Origin: Euptelea pleiosperma
Taxonomy: Eukaryota; Streptophyta; Magnoliopsida; Ranunculales; Eupteleaceae
NCBI GenBank assembly: GCA_035048495.1
Contig: CM068546.1
Span: 38,582,674 to 38,646,673 of the forward strand
Direction: 5' to 3'
DNA length: 64,000 bases
The translations under genes were made by a program, and so were the position numbers. The notes beneath the pieces were generated by a model. That model was not told where the DNA came from. It saw only the letters and a program-made list of their open reading frames with translations, and did no database searches. This document shows positions 33,601 through 47,631 of the stretch, one piece after another. How positions within the stretch are numbered: position 1 is the first letter of the stretch; the number at the start of each line of letters is the position of its first letter.

Positions 33601-34719
33601 CAAAAATGCCCCCTTTCAGTTCGCTCTACGGTTGGCACACTTAGGGTGCACGCACATCGCATGTGCCGTCCCGGTAGTCATTCTAATGATTGAGAGGCTT
33701 GGCTCTATTACCATGTGTAGAACATGATGAAAGAAGGAACATGTATAAGTTCAAAATGGATTGATGGCATATCATACTTCATTTCCTGAATTATTGCAAA
33801 GAGATCAATACTCTTTTTGTAAGGAGATTTGAATGTACATCCGAGGGAACACAATGTTCGTCCCGCTAAAAATCAATCAACCATGAACAACCAAAAATTA
33901 GAGAAATTAAAAAGATCAAAGACAGACGCAATGTGGTTTGGCAATGTGCTTACGTCCATGAGTGAGCTCTTTTATTATCTAAAAAGAATTAGGGTAGCAA
34001 TAGATTCCTCCATCCCTCACATTTATCTAGTGTACAAGTAAAATCCTAATATCCTCTAGATAATATATAACTCTTAACAACGAAATACCCAAGGTATTCC
34101 CAATAGCTGTGCCCCCCACTAGTTTGAGGTATGGTATTCGACGCACCCCTACATACTAGTACTCCCTACAGAATACAAGACACCTATCACAACACTTTCA
34201 ATAAGAGAAGAGCATGTTTACACTTTGAACCTCAACTCAAGTTCATTCCGACCAGAAAGAATTTATGTAAATCAGGCCATGAATTTATGTAATCCGGGCC
34301 ATCTTCCATCAATGCCAAAAACCCACTTTCTCACAAATCTTACCATATCTTCCCCATCCTACCAATTGAATCACTTATACCTCAGCCCTCCTTTTTGTCA
34401 ACTTAGCCTAAAATAACCTCATCAAACCCCTGTTGCAAATGAAGCCAAGTGGATGAAAGAAGTGGATTGTGAATCCACCATACGCAGTCACAATCCTAAC
34501 TGTGAATCTGCAATGCAATACGCAGATTGAGTCACCCTTAAACCAACTACTTCAAACCCTAGTCAAACCCATCCTCTCAAAACTAATAATAGCTCATTAT
34601 AAAGAATGTGTCAAACCAGGGTTCAAACTACCACCAATCAAATTACAACGTTACACAAATTACAACACTTTTTATTATCAACACCATAACAAGATATAAC
34701 TCAACCAACAATCCTCTCA
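33601..34719. other. Intergenic, with a possible Helitron 3' end
   Basis: Around 33646-33690 'gtgcacgcacatcgcatgtg' and 'cccggtagt' resemble the hairpin and end of the Helitron at 58006-58473. No 5' partner was found. The region nearest 34720 should include the 3' UTR of the importin gene. No other gene is seen. Confidence 0.4.
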
Positions 34720-37700
34720 TCAAGAGTCCAAGAAGCACGAACCATACTCCGGGAAGGTGTTCCGGAATCCTGTTACAAGCTGAGGTGGCAATGTCCATCC
34801 TTTTATGAGAACTTGGTGGTATCTCTCTATCAATGAGAGTACAGCTCTCCGCTGATCAACTTCACCCAACACACCTGCAGTCCCACCATGAAAAGAGCAG
34901 AATGAAAATGAAAGATTCAGCAACTAATAGCTTTGAAATAGAAGGCAATAATGAAGTCCAGACAGCAGGTGTACCATCTCTACCCACAATCAAAGTAACC
35001 TAGCAATCTGAGCCTTGAACTGGCTGTATCACAAAAATTGCATTTTGATTGGATGATCATGACAATCTAATAAATCATGTTTATTTTTGCCAGTCAAAAA
35101 GAAATCCAACAACATTATTGACCATCCAAAACAATGACTGCTTAGACAGTAATAATCATCCAAATCCAGTGGGCATCAAAAGTGATTGTAGGTTGACAAG
35201 AACCAAAAAATTCCAAGCAAGAATCAATAAAAAAAATACCCATCAAGTAGCCATCCCAATAATAATCGAGCCATTTTCTCAATTTGAGAGAGATAAAGCC
35301 ACTGGTAATCAAAGTCTTAGTTGACTTACCCAATTCAAGCTCCTGGTCTTGATCTTCAACATCCCCTTCTTCCACAACCATCCCATTTTCCAAAGAAAGA
35401 GCTGCTTTGGCATACCTGTCCAGGAACTCTTCTTCTGTTTCTTCACGTTCATCATCCTCGGAATCCTAATCAAAGTTCCAAAAACAACAAAATCCACTCG
35501 TTGTATGCGTGTTTTTTTTCTTCAAATGAGCATATGAAATTTGGTTACAAAAACAGAGCAATAATGTTGGATGATAATCCCACTAATTTGATTTACTGCT
35601 TGTTCAGCATTACTTGCCGTGTTTTTTTATCTGATCATCCATATGAATGAGATGAATACTAGGATCATAATATCATATAATAAAGTTAATTTTTGGCCTA
35701 GAAGATCTCATAGGTGGGACATGCCAAAATGTGGATGATTTATACCGCAGTGCCATTGGTAGACCATCCTTATAGCCTACTGTATGGATGATTTATATTT
35801 CCATAAAAAAAAAGGAAAAAAACCTTGAATAAGAAATCTGGGGTCCTCATAAGTCATACCTCATCATCATCAGTTTCCTCATCCGCATCATCTTCTTCAT
35901 CATCTTCTGCACCATCATCCTCATTTTCCTCTTCTTCCTGAACTTCTTTAAGACGTATGACTGCCTCCACTAGTAAAAGAAAGCAATCTCGCAACAAACC
36001 ACTCCCTGGATCCCCAGTGGGTCCCAGCAGTCGTTCAACCACCTTTGCCAGTGCCATCACTGTGAGTCATTGACAAGCAACAACTAAAGATTTTTGTTGG
36101 TGTTAAGAAAAGGGTCCAACAAGCCCCTTAAATGTTCAAAACAGGATAAGGATAAAGAATTGGACAAAAGATAGTACAGTTGGCCAAGAGCAGAAAAAAA
36201 TGTGTGGAGACGATTAACTGGAGGAACTTGCTAAAGAACCAGTAAAATTGGAAGCACCTTCTTACTTCTATATCTAATGTAGTCAACTGTGCAACCAGTA
36301 GGCCACCTCTTGGATGGCAGAGCCCCAAAATACACCAACCAGATGATCCTAATCACCAGATCAATGATCTATCATGAGTCCAAAATCAAGCAGCTCATAG
36401 GATGGGACGGATCATCTGAACAGTGAACTTTTGTCCTGCGGTCAATTCAGGGGGGGAGGGGAGGGGGGGCTCTCATTACTAGTCTGGAATGGTAGCAAAT
36501 GTACTGGTTATACAACTGCCTACTAAATGGTATAAGACTCCACCAGGGACTTATCCAGTGAGGATATTCAAGAATCTAGGCTTGTTTCTTCAGACTCCAA
36601 AAGAACAATATTATAAGAATACTAACCAATTAACTTAATCTCAGACTCAGCTGAAAGACCAGGTTCAAAAGAACTTCTGGAAATATGACCCAGAGCAGAT
36701 GCCCAAACTGTAAATCCTTTATCCTCACCCTTCTCCAATAACCTCTCAACAATATCAGGATAACACAAATAGCAGGACGAAATAGCCAGCAACACAGGCT
36801 TCCACAGTGCACTAGGCTTGCTTCGGATCTCTCTAAAACGAGAAAATGCTGCCTGACAGAAAGCAATCACCAAAGACTGCTTGACACCTTCTGTTTCAAA
36901 CGAGAAAGTTGGAACGTGTAGTAGTAAATGAACACATGAGCAAGCCCTCCATGTTGCAGATGGATATTGGGAGATGGCTTCACTAACAAATGCACCAATT
37001 CCTTCGATGATGGAACGTTGTGGAACAGGTGGGGCTGGGGGGGATGGCATCCCTCTAACAAAGAAATTCTTCAACTCAAATTTTCTGTGTAAATTCACAA
37101 CTTCCCGAATGCAATCAAAGATTGATAAATCCTCCAGTTCTTCCCAAGCATGCCAGTCCGCAATCAGGTCAGCCCAAACTATTAACAGTTCTGATATTTT
37201 CAAATCTGAAACCGCATTTGTTTCAGTAACAGATTGCACAATGGACCGGAGCAATATCGATACGTCATCTATGCATGATGGAGGGGGCAATGTACTAAAA
37301 ACCTCTCCTTCCTGATCATTAAAGTTAGCAGAATGAAACATCAACCTAAGATGAAACGCCACATATTTTTCAAACATGAAAAGGAAACCAAAGTGTGAAA
37401 GCTGAAGCACAAATCCATAATCTGCATATTAAGACAGTAGTTTCCACCAATAAACAAAATATTAGGACAGGTGTGAACATGTATCAGTCAGGACCTAAGA
37501 TGCCCATAGACAGATATGGATACAGACACAGGAATAGGAAACGAGCATACAACTCATCATTTCCCAAAATCGAGGACACAGACACGGATCCAGGTATCCC
37601 AACCAATACATTGATACCATACTTTAATTTTTAGTGTTTTGAAGTTAAGTATATTCTTTAGTATGTAAATCATGCTAAATGTAATGAAACTTATTATATT

Positions 37701-40700
37701 GCAAAGTCTTTACAATAATATTTGTTACAATGTACTATTTATATTTTTCTTGATAGAACAAATAAGGAAATTGTTAGGAATAAAGAAAATAACCAATAGT
37801 ACAATCAATGATAGAAAAATTCTAAGTATAGTGCCATGTCAATACAAGTAAACTTAGCATATTGAAATATTCAAGCATCATAGGTCAGGACCAGGCCATT
37901 CAATGGGTCCTACCTAATAGATCTAGGTCAAGATCAACCTGAAGTGATGATCTCGACAGAATGCGGTGTATTGGAATTCATCAAATTATGGATCACTCGC
38001 AACCCCCTTCATGCATGCCATGTGTCCTTATATTTTTTCTATAGAAGAGTGATGCCACTTATGGTACTTACTAATGATCTCTCATTTTGGTTTACATAGT
38101 ACTATAATCCTTTTGAAGATCAAATTATTTCACAACTACAAAATCATACCAAAAGTTGGATATTAAATTTCATAGAGAAACAATAAGATCCAATCAATTT
38201 TCAAGATAGTAAGATAGTGAGCTCTTTAATGCAGTTAAGATTTCTTAAAATGGTAGATGGAACATGCTGACTCACAAAGATCTATTATATTTTCCAAAAG
38301 CCAGTGACGATATCAACATTTTCAAAAGAGAACCATGGTAGAAACTTTGATTTCCTGTGAGAAATTAGATATATTGAGAAAAAAAAAAGTTATTTTAATT
38401 GCGGAAAAATTGTGAGATTTTCACAAGAATGAAATGTGAGACTGGCCATGTGAAACATACCGTTGGTTGCATGGGTTTGAGCCAAGCCTGTTGCAAGAGA
38501 ACTGAAAATGCCCTAGAGATGGTAGCCCAACCAGATCTCCATTCTTCACTTGATTCATTCTGTTCAATTTCTTCCGGCACAGAATCCTCCCAAGTTTGAG
38601 CCATTGCTGCTAATGCCGCAAAGCCCCGCTCAGCCACCTAACATGGTAATAATGTCAGTTCATCTTGAAGTCCCAAGTACATTAAAAACCTGTACAGGAG
38701 ACAAATCCAAAAAGTCCAAATTATAAAAAACAAGCAACAACATAGTTTTAAATTTCACCAAAATTCTCCTGAAATTTCAGTTTTGTACAGGAAAAATCCG
38801 AAAGTCCAAACTATCAAAAACAACAAGCAACAACATAGTTTAATTTCACTGAAATTTCAGTTTTGGGCCAGACCAAAGTAGAAATCTATAGCATTCAAAA
38901 TTTCAGCCCACTATTCAAAATCAAGAGAGAGAAAGATAGTTAAGATTTTCTGATCATTAATAAAGGTCATTATGTTTTTCTTACTTTTTGGAGATAAATG
39001 AAAAGGAAATAAGGTTTCGTTGCCATTAATTAAGATATTGTTTTTTAACTATTTGTGATTTTTCTGAAAGTGCACTTAAAATTTGAAATTACTGTTGTAT
39101 TTTGGCTTCAACCTGGGCCAAAACCTAGGCTGAACTTGAAGCTTAAATCCTAGGTTCAAACAGAAATCATAATAACCATACAAACTCCTTTCTGGTTACC
39201 AATGCCACTTTTAACCTTCTTTAACACTCATTTATTTACACAAAAGTCATAAATAGCAACATTTCAAAGTTCCAGTACAGAAGTGCCAAAGCCTAAAAGG
39301 CGAAAAACAATATGTGTAATCTGTACTCTGAATGTTATAGACGCAAATACCAACATATATCAGGAAAGATGCCCCAACAAAGCTGGTAGGGAACTCCTCT
39401 ACCATCACCATCATTTGAAGGTTCCCCACTGGGAGATCTCCTAGGTCATAAATCAAACTGTCATATGATTGTGGCCATACTTCCCAAAAGATATGCTTTT
39501 CCCCAGAGCTAAAAAAAGGTGATAGATAAGGAAATCCAATCCTTTTGAGACTTTTGGAGATCACTGACATGGAACCCACCTAAGGGTAGACCAGAGACCT
39601 TGCATGTACTGCTCTCTATCATGATCATTGTTTATAAGGGGTAATCACCATTCACCACTTATAGTTGTAAGACTACAGATTTAACCGACTATAAAATTTC
39701 CACAATTCACGAGCTAGTCACAGAATTTTTCAAGGAGATCACTCAGGTACCTGAGGCCATGGCTCTGGAATAGGAGGTATGCGCTTTGAAATAATGCCAA
39801 TCATGGCTGGTACAATGTATGGGATGTGAACAGCAATATTTTCATTGCCTGCCTCCACTACAGTACTCAGAAGCTGAAGTAAAGTGGAGGACTCATTGTC
39901 GTCTTCATTATCCATCCTAGTAACCACAACTTGCAAGAGTGGCAGCCATTCGGGTGGCAGGTAGTCATTCTGCAGAGAATAAACAGTAAGAACTATAAAA
40001 TAAAATTGCAAATGCTGCAATTAATAGAATTCACAACATTAATCAGGTCATCCTTACTTCAAGAAGTTCAGCTATAGCCCCAGCAGCAGAAACTCGGACA
40101 GGATAGCAAGATATATCCCCCACATCAGGCATGACTAATGCTTTTAGCAGTGAAGAATATATATCTGCACTCATCTCCTGAACAAGGAAGGTTGAAGTTA
40201 ATAAAGGGAGTCCTTCTATGAGTCTGTATGCATGCACAATCCATGGAATACCCTCATTTCAAGTGTCTAGAGAAATTTTTGAAAACAAAATGTGAAAGAA
40301 ATGAGTATAAGAGATGTCTCACTTCCGGGAGACAGGATGCAAGCTCTCCAAGTACCCAGTTTGCAGTCGCAACTAAATAATGTGGATTTGGAAATAATGA
40401 ATACAATGGAAGCACCCGAGTCCGAACCAGAGTTGCCGTGTATCCAGGATTCTGCTCTCTTAAGAACTGTGGAAGAAATGGTAGAATTACAACTCTTGCG
40501 GTTACTTAGATTATCTCAATTCACAGAACTAAAGAAGGTGAGATCTCTTACATCTTGGAGGCCACCATATGCCATCAGAACACCATAGTAACTGAAATGG
40601 TCGAAGTAGAAGCTCAATGAAAAAACTAAGAGAACCCTTATATAGTGTATAAGGAAATAATAATAAAAGAAAAGAGCAAGTAATCAAGATGAAGGATAGC

Positions 40701-43700
40701 ATTTTGTGTCTGTGAAGTACAACCTTTACACTACAGCATTCACATGGTCCACCTATGAATTTATCCTGACAGTTCACTCAGTGTGCCACCTCTTGTACAG
40801 GTGATAGTGTAAAAGTAATAAAAACCAGAAAACTCCATAAGGAAAACAGCCCATTATGTTCGCATTCCTTTCAAGAATCTTAAACAACTTCTTTTAGGTG
40901 TCCAAATCTGCCCTCACTTTTTTACTTGAATAGACAGTTTTAGAAATTGATGAATATGTTTTCTGTCTACAGCTCCATCCCAGATTAAAATGAATATTTT
41001 ATTGATGACAAAGGAGCAATTCTCCTGAGAAATTAGAGAGATAGAGAAAGGGAAGATTAGAAAGTCTCAACTTCATAATAAATAAGAAATAAAGCTCATG
41101 GTTATAAATAATTGTCAACTGTATAATTTAATTGCTGCTATAAATATTAATTCCATTTCAAGTGGTCCAAGTCTTTCAGTCTTTGTCATAGTCATAAATC
41201 TCATTATTGAGGTTTTTTTGAAAGAAAATTTTTAAGAGCTTTTCTTCTTGGGTTTTGACAGGAAAAATATTGGGAATATTAAGAAAGATAATTTGAAAAA
41301 AAACAAAGAAACTTAAATTGTTTATTCACTAAACTGTAAAGATCAAAGACCTCTGAAGTTTCAGATGTCTTCGCGAGATTTTTATGAAATATTTATATAA
41401 TCAATTTCTTGCAAGAAATATAATTTTTCAAGAGAAATTAAAAATTGTCATTTTTCTAGAATCTCAGTAAATATCACGAGATTATCAAAAAGTATTGGAT
41501 ATTCTGTGATTGAGATTCTTGTAAACTCACTCATTTGAAATCTTAGTATGGTCGACAGTGGCAGCAGAAGGAACAGGGAACTTTGACAGAAAGGGAAGCA
41601 CTAACAACTCCCCCACAGAGCAGCGTTGCTCTTTCCCCTTATTTTTGTCACCTTTTTTTCGTTTTGTTGAGGCTGCAGAACTATTACTAGAAGACACCAT
41701 TGGAGGCCCCTGCAGGAATTAAAAACCAATCCATTTTACTAAAAGATTTGACTACTGACTCCTTGAAGGAAACTTATCATTAAGGAAGATCAACCTTTGA
41801 CATTGAAATAACACCAAATAAATTTATTGCACTTTTCCTAGCCGTGAACAAGTCCTCTTTCCATCCAGAAATTTCTTCCTGAAAGAGGAATAAACTCCAA
41901 AAAAAATGAAAAATAGAAGTGGTAATACAAAAGAAAACAAAATGAGAGGGAAAAAAGAGTAATTAGAAAGATCATGTCTAATGAAGCACACTTTCATACA
42001 AGATCAGATGGGAGATTCTTCCGTAAATACTCATCCGCGTCTTCTTCCCAGTCTGAAATATCCTAATAACAAACGGTACCAGCAGTTAAGTTGGTAAACT
42101 AGTAAATTAACTGGATACTCAAATATATAGTGCGCAAGTAATGTCAATAAAGCACCAGTTTCTGGCTAATATTAAACCAGCTATGCAATATGGGACTTAC
42201 CCAAAAGTGCAGCCCTATGTATGGCCCTATGGGACAGTACAATGGCAAATGCATATATAGGGTAGCACATTAGTATGCAGGTCCAAAAGTATCATTGTAA
42301 TGATGCAACACATAAACCCTCTGTAACAAGGACACGGACACACAAGGACACGGACACCTGTGTCAGTGTCACCACTAATACATAGTGTCAAGCACGTTGG
42401 CCCCCACGCCCAATATGCCAACACGTCCATACAGTTTATTCCATGTGTTGAGAGATATGTTTTTAAATACTCTAGTTAAGGTTAAGAATACAAATGTAGA
42501 AATAATGTACTTAGATAATGAAGGTAAACTTCAAACCCGTATAAATAACATATATATAATAGCTGAAAATAAAATATTGGAATGGGTTTGTATATAAAAA
42601 GTGTATCAGCATGTGTACGGCATGGGTATAACACAGTGATTTCTTAGAAAATGGAGCGTCTTTGTTACATAGTAGAAATCAGGGTGCTGTCGTTCCACTT
42701 ATGAGGAATGCTAATGTCAAGCACACGCATGCCAAAGTAGGCATAACAATTAGTCCATGCGGTATACTGTTTTTGAAAGTGGGAAGTTGCAACTTGCAAC
42801 CAGTTGATATTTTCTCTCACCTTAACTATATTAGAAATTCAAAGAAACAGGTTGCAACCTGTTGCAAGTTCCCATTCTGAAAATGTATGTCACGTGGACC
42901 GATAGTCATTCGCATGACTAATCTCTGAAGCGCGCGCTTGATGATAGCATTCCTCTTCCTCTATTCATAATGGAAATGGAGTTGCCAATTTTCTTGCAAT
43001 CATAGGAGTAGAATTGGTCGGCACATGATTATTATGTGGGCCCCATTTTAACCGTGAAGATTTAAGAAATCTCACCTTCTGATTCATTACTAATGCCTGG
43101 AAGATTGCAGAGTCCAGCAATGATGAAAAATGGGGTGAGACTAATCTCCATCCCTGTATTCAGATGAGATAGAATATCTTAGAGAAATAAGGACATACGA
43201 TGCACTCAAGTAACTCAATGGTCAAGATTCAGACCCAAGAGCAGAAAACCAAGCCATGTCAGCAGACTGGACATGGTAGTAAAAACCAGATAAATTATAC
43301 ACTTCAGTGAAAATTTTAAATGGAACTGCTCAAGTCCAAGCTGGCAGATCAAATCGAAGTAAGAACATAATTTTTTTACAGGACATAGCATTGTAGCCAC
43401 TTTCATTGGTCAAGTTTTGTCAAGTACGAGAAGATAATAAAATGGAAATGTGAAAAAAAAAATGCTCCACGGGGAGAATTTTCTTGAATCATAAAACTGA
43501 AAAGTAGAACTTACTGGGCCTGTCTCCAGAACATGTGAAATGACATCAAAAGCTAGTGAAACAATCCGCTCTGACAGGAAATCCAGCCTCTGCATGATTT
43601 AAAAAAAGAACACAAAGAAAGTCAGAATCATGCACTATGAACCCAAAAGAGAGTAGAAGTGAAGCAAGTAAGCACAAACAGGTTGGCTAAGATAAAGGAA

Positions 43701-46700
43701 GTTCCATAACCAGTGTGTGTACGTGAACAGTTCAACATATGTGAACACGTGCATAACAATAACACGAGCGAACATGCGAACAAATATTCCAAATTAGTAA
43801 TGGAACAATGTCTTAAAGATGCAGAATCCATCTTGAATCCCTATAACCAGTAAGCAGCAGAAAAGTAGTGTATTGAACTTACACTGATATTAGAGCTATG
43901 CTTGACTATTTTGGAAACACAATTTACGATGTTTGGCATCAACCTGAAAGCATAAGAATACAAGAAGTGAGGTTGCTAAAAAAAAGGACTGAAACCAAAT
44001 CACACAGAACAGGTACACCAAATTACTTATCAGAATGCTTCCGGTGTCGGGTGACCAAAGCACAGAAAATGAGCAAACCCCTCTTCCCAGTCTTCAACCT
44101 CAGCACGTAACCATCTTCTGAAGTCTTATCATCAAAACTCAACGAATCCAGAAGCCCATATAGATCACGACAAAAGGAAGGCAACAGAGGGACTAGAGCA
44201 GATGGCATATGCGACCTCACCTATAAAACTAACTCCTGGTGAATTTTCAAAACAGCAACACCAAAGGTAATAGAGAGAGAGAGAAAAATTGCATAATGAT
44301 AATGAAAAGAGAGATGATAAAATTATTGGCAATGCCAATAAAATACATAACGTTTCTACCAAACTCGTAGGTACTGAAGCAGCGGCAGAGCCAGGATTTT
44401 GTTCAAGGGTGGGTAAAGGCGTCAAGCGACGGCCAACCGACAATGTCAATAACTGTTGATGACATTTTTACTTGGCACAATTACCCCTACACAGAAAAGG
44501 CAATTAAAGCCCAACAACTTCTATAATAATTCTCCAATGCTTGAGAGTCAATTTTTTTAGTAAATCTTCGATGACGGACGTTGATCATCAACGTTGATGA
44601 CAGACCACAGTATGAGCCACGTGCCACACTCTTAGAGACCACTGGCTGTATGGATTTTTGGGCCATCCCTAGGTGGACCTACAAAAAATCAACCTGTTTT
44701 CTAACCATTCGATTGGACCCTTTTTCAGGGAATATTTTTAATCATTGGATTCGAGAAGTATTTGGCATACTCAGATCCAACAGTTAGAAATCACTAACAA
44801 GGTTGATTTTTAGTACATAGACCCACCTAGGGATGGGCCAAACATTTAAATATGAGGGTGGTCAACTAGATTGTTGCTCATTCTGTGTTCCATCAAGGGA
44901 TGGGCCAAACACTCAAAGTTGAGGGACCACCCTCGACCCTCTGGCTCCGCCACTTGACAAGTACCCCTGACAATGTTAGTCAACCAACAATTGTGGTCCA
45001 TTTCAAAGTTGGCGCCCGATCTTTTGAAGTCCCCCTCTCAAAATGCCACTTGGAGTACTCTTTAGGGCCCACTGACCTTATAGATGTTTAATCCACCTCT
45101 TGATGGATCTAAACATCAAAAAACAGTTTAATTGGTGATTTATATCTGTTGGACTCGCATTTTAATAGTGTGATTTTTTGTCATTTGGTTGAGCTTTTTT
45201 TTTTATGCTAAAATATAACTATTAGAAATCATCGATCAAGCTAATATTTGGTACGTATATCCACCAAGAGGTGGACCAAACATCCATAAGGTTAGCAGGC
45301 CATAAAGTAAACTCCGCGTGGCATTTTTGGGAGGAGGGTACTTCAAATTTTGAAGTCCCCAGGGGACAGCAAATATTTTCGATTAAAGTTGAGGGGGCTC
45401 AGTTGCCCCCCCCCCCCGGCTCTGCCACTATACTGAAGAGAAGCCTAGAAACCAAAAATAATTATAAGGCTAGCAAAGACAGAATTCAAATAAAGAATCA
45501 GTAACTTACAGCAAAATAGATGCACTTGCACACTACAAGAAGGATTCTCTCGATTTCCATTTCTGTTCTACCCCGGATCGACAGAGCCTGTTATGTGTAC
45601 CATGAAGCCAAGGTTTCCTAGTATCTTCAATTTTTTTATTTTTGGAAAAAGGCAGATAGAACATGCAAAAAGTTAACCAATACAACCTTTTCAACAAGAT
45701 GATGGAATATCGCTAGCAAAGGCACGAGAATTTCTTTCGCTATTAGCTCTAGCTGTGGCGGAACCGGCTCCTTCGCAAGCTTTGGATTCAGGAAGTACTG
45801 CAAATTTGCAAATAAGAGACCACCAAGTAAATACTACTGTTTTCTTTTTTGGTTCTTTCATCACAAACATTTCAATATTTATAACCAAGAGTTCACTTTG
45901 TAATGCAAAATGGCCCTATTCCTACAGAAAACACTTTAAAGATGCACAAACTATGCATAAGAATACAAGTCTTTCCCTTCTTTTTTCTTTTTCTTTTTTG
46001 ATCAATAAAAAATGTCTTTTCTCAATCAGTAAAGCAAGGCATACAGATTGTAGTAAAGGACATGAGATATTTAGTGCATAAATCAACTCCGACTCTAACA
46101 CCTACATTCACACTTTTGATTCCGGAGAAATCTAAACTCCTGGTTGCTACCACAAACACAAGGATAAGAATCACCCAATTGGGGAGTCATAAGTACTGAA
46201 GCAAGCTTATTCGTGTAATGGCACCCAAAGAAACAAACTAGTCCATACTCGCTATTACTTCTGCAAACCATCCAAGCCAGTTAGAACATGGATTAGCACT
46301 TAGTGGGTGTTTGGTAACAAATATAAAGTAACTCTCCAAAAGAGGAACCCTATATAAATTGTGCAATTGAAAAGTGGGCTTTCAAATGGAATCTATGGAA
46401 AGTGAGCACGTAATAACAAAATAATAATAATTTGATAAGTGTAATCAAACATTACCCACACTCCCCAAAATCAAATTGAATCCAAAAAACCTTAGGAGAA
46501 CATAATAAATACCTGGAAAGGTCTAATGATTGCTTGAAGAACTGTAAGGGCGTTGATGGTGTTCCATTGAAAATTTGCACCTTCATTGATAATAATACTA
46601 TTTTGAATAACTGATCGCAGTTCAGGCACGAGTTCAGGCCATAAATTAGCCTTAACAAACTCATTCACAATTATAATTCGAAACTGCACAAATATAGAGA

Positions 46701-47246
46701 AAGGACGATTTTTGTATCTAAGTCTCGTAATACAATAAACTGAAACCAAAAAAGTATATAAATTGAGTTCTATAATTCGCATACAGCTTCAACTAGAACT
46801 TTGAGAACCGCTGGTTCGACTTGAAGCAAAGCGTGAACGAGCCGATTCCTGAACTCGACACTGACTTTGAATGAAGAATAGTCCTCACTGTTATGGCGCC
46901 TGGTGAAGTTCTTCAGGTATGTTGCAGCCGCTATTCTTTGCCCTTGATTTTCACCTCCTATGTAATCGAGACAGGATAGACTTCAATCAAGGGTGGTAAA
47001 TTAAATTCATCATCGTCATCAACCTCAACAGCAATAAGGAGATGGACTTTTTGAAATCAATACATGTGCAAATATAATATGAACTCGATTAGGGTTTTTA
47101 CCAGTGGCAATGGCGATAAGAGCGAAAGGGAAATCGGGGAGAAGGGAGAGACGATCGAGGGCTTCAGTAGCAGAGCTCACGACGCTGTTATCTGGGCCGA
47201 GCGTTCCATTGAGCAGTTGACCGATTTCGGGCATTAGGGCTTCCAT
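34720..47246 (-). CDS. IPO9: Importin-9, karyopherin-beta family nuclear import receptor (21 exons, about 1,095 aa)
   Basis: Minus-strand exons from the ATG: 47102-47246, 46785-46957, 46513-46683, 45687-45797, 45510-45587, 44027-44220, 43883-43943, 43515-43589, 43076-43153, 42000-42062, 41795-41878, 41531-41709, 40552-40591, 40323-40466, 40058-40177, 39751-39969, 38461-38637, 36627-37311, 35860-36059, 35330-35465 and 34720-34874. All phases close (3,288 nt). The N-terminus (MEALMPEIGQLLNGTLGPDN, then QRIAAATYLKNF) is an importin-beta N-terminal domain that contacts Ran. The rest is HEAT-like helices (NDYYGVLMAYGGLQD; ANWVLGELASCLPE). A lysine-rich insert (KRKKGDKNKGK, near residue 430) and an acidic stretch (near 972-1015) are seen; acidic loops help importin-9 hold basic cargo such as histones and ribosomal proteins. 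The end reads FLDRYAKAALSLENG...LPPQLV. Animal importin-9 is about 1,040 residues. Introns hold several MITEs. Confidence 0.93.
42290..42420. repeat. GGACACGG-rich remnant in importin intron 9
   Basis: Repeated 'aaggacacggacac' words. Similar 'gacacggatcc' and 'gatacagacac' words occur at about 37510-37600 in intron 17. They resemble degenerate ends of a dispersed plant repeat, but no full element could be delimited. Confidence 0.4.
42778..42876. repeat. Short inverted repeat in importin intron 9
   Basis: 'gtgggaagttgcaacttgca' pairs with 'tgcaacctgttgcaagttcc', loop about 55 bp. It looks like a small foldback element. Confidence 0.55.
44380..45430. mobile_element. hAT-type element in importin intron 5, with nested MITEs
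   Basis: Ends CAGCGGCAGAGCCAGG and CCGGCTCTGCCACTA are inverted repeats. Exact 8-bp repeats TACTGAAG flank it (44372-44379, 45431-45438). The 1,051-bp interior includes 'ctggctccgccact' (internal end-like word, about 44940) and two palindromic-MITE bodies. No transposase frame is present. Confidence 0.88.
44562..44850. mobile_element. Palindromic MITE nested in the intron-5 hAT element
   Basis: Begins 'taaatcttcgatgacggacg', a terminus also seen near 47392. The left arm has GAGCCACGTGCCACACTC and 'ggtggacctacaaa'; the right arm 'gggatgggccaaacatt' is cut short. A second, more degenerate body spans about 45030-45310. Confidence 0.7.
46303..46459. mobile_element. Small MITE in importin intron 3
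   Basis: Ends GTGGGTGTTTGGTAAC and 'aatcaaacattacccac' are inverted, and inner words 'aaagtaac' and 'ataataataa' are loosely paired. Size 157 bp; no clear target duplication. Confidence 0.6.
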
Positions 47247-47631
47247 GTTTCGATCTGGTTCTGAGTCGGGACTCGGAAGCGCTGATTTCTCGATGGAGTG
47301 ACTGTTGGGAAAGGAGAGAAGAAGATTGGGCGGGAAAAAATGGCCTTTAATATCGTTAGCTGTGAGACCCCTACGATGAGCTTTGAAGAGAATAAATCTT
47401 TGATGACGAACGTCCGTCATCAACATTGATGACGCACCATTGTATGATACACGAGGCATGGGTGCTACACACCAATAATAGGCCTGATTAGTGATCCCTA
47501 ACCTTTGAAACTGAGTATCCCAAATATAATGCTCAAATCCACGGCTAAAAATAAACCCATAAAAAGAAACTAATCCAACGGTTAAAAATCACTAACCATG
47601 ATGATTTTTGGTTTCTAGGTCCACCTGGGGA

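Noticed and set aside
36974..37315. 113-residue plus-strand frame
   Set aside because: It is antisense to importin-9 exon 18, which is clearly coding on the minus strand.
45533..45550. CACTA-like terminus 'cacactacaagaaggattct'
   Set aside because: It lies inside importin-9 exon 5, coding ERILLVVCKC on the minus strand. It is a chance match, not a transposon end.
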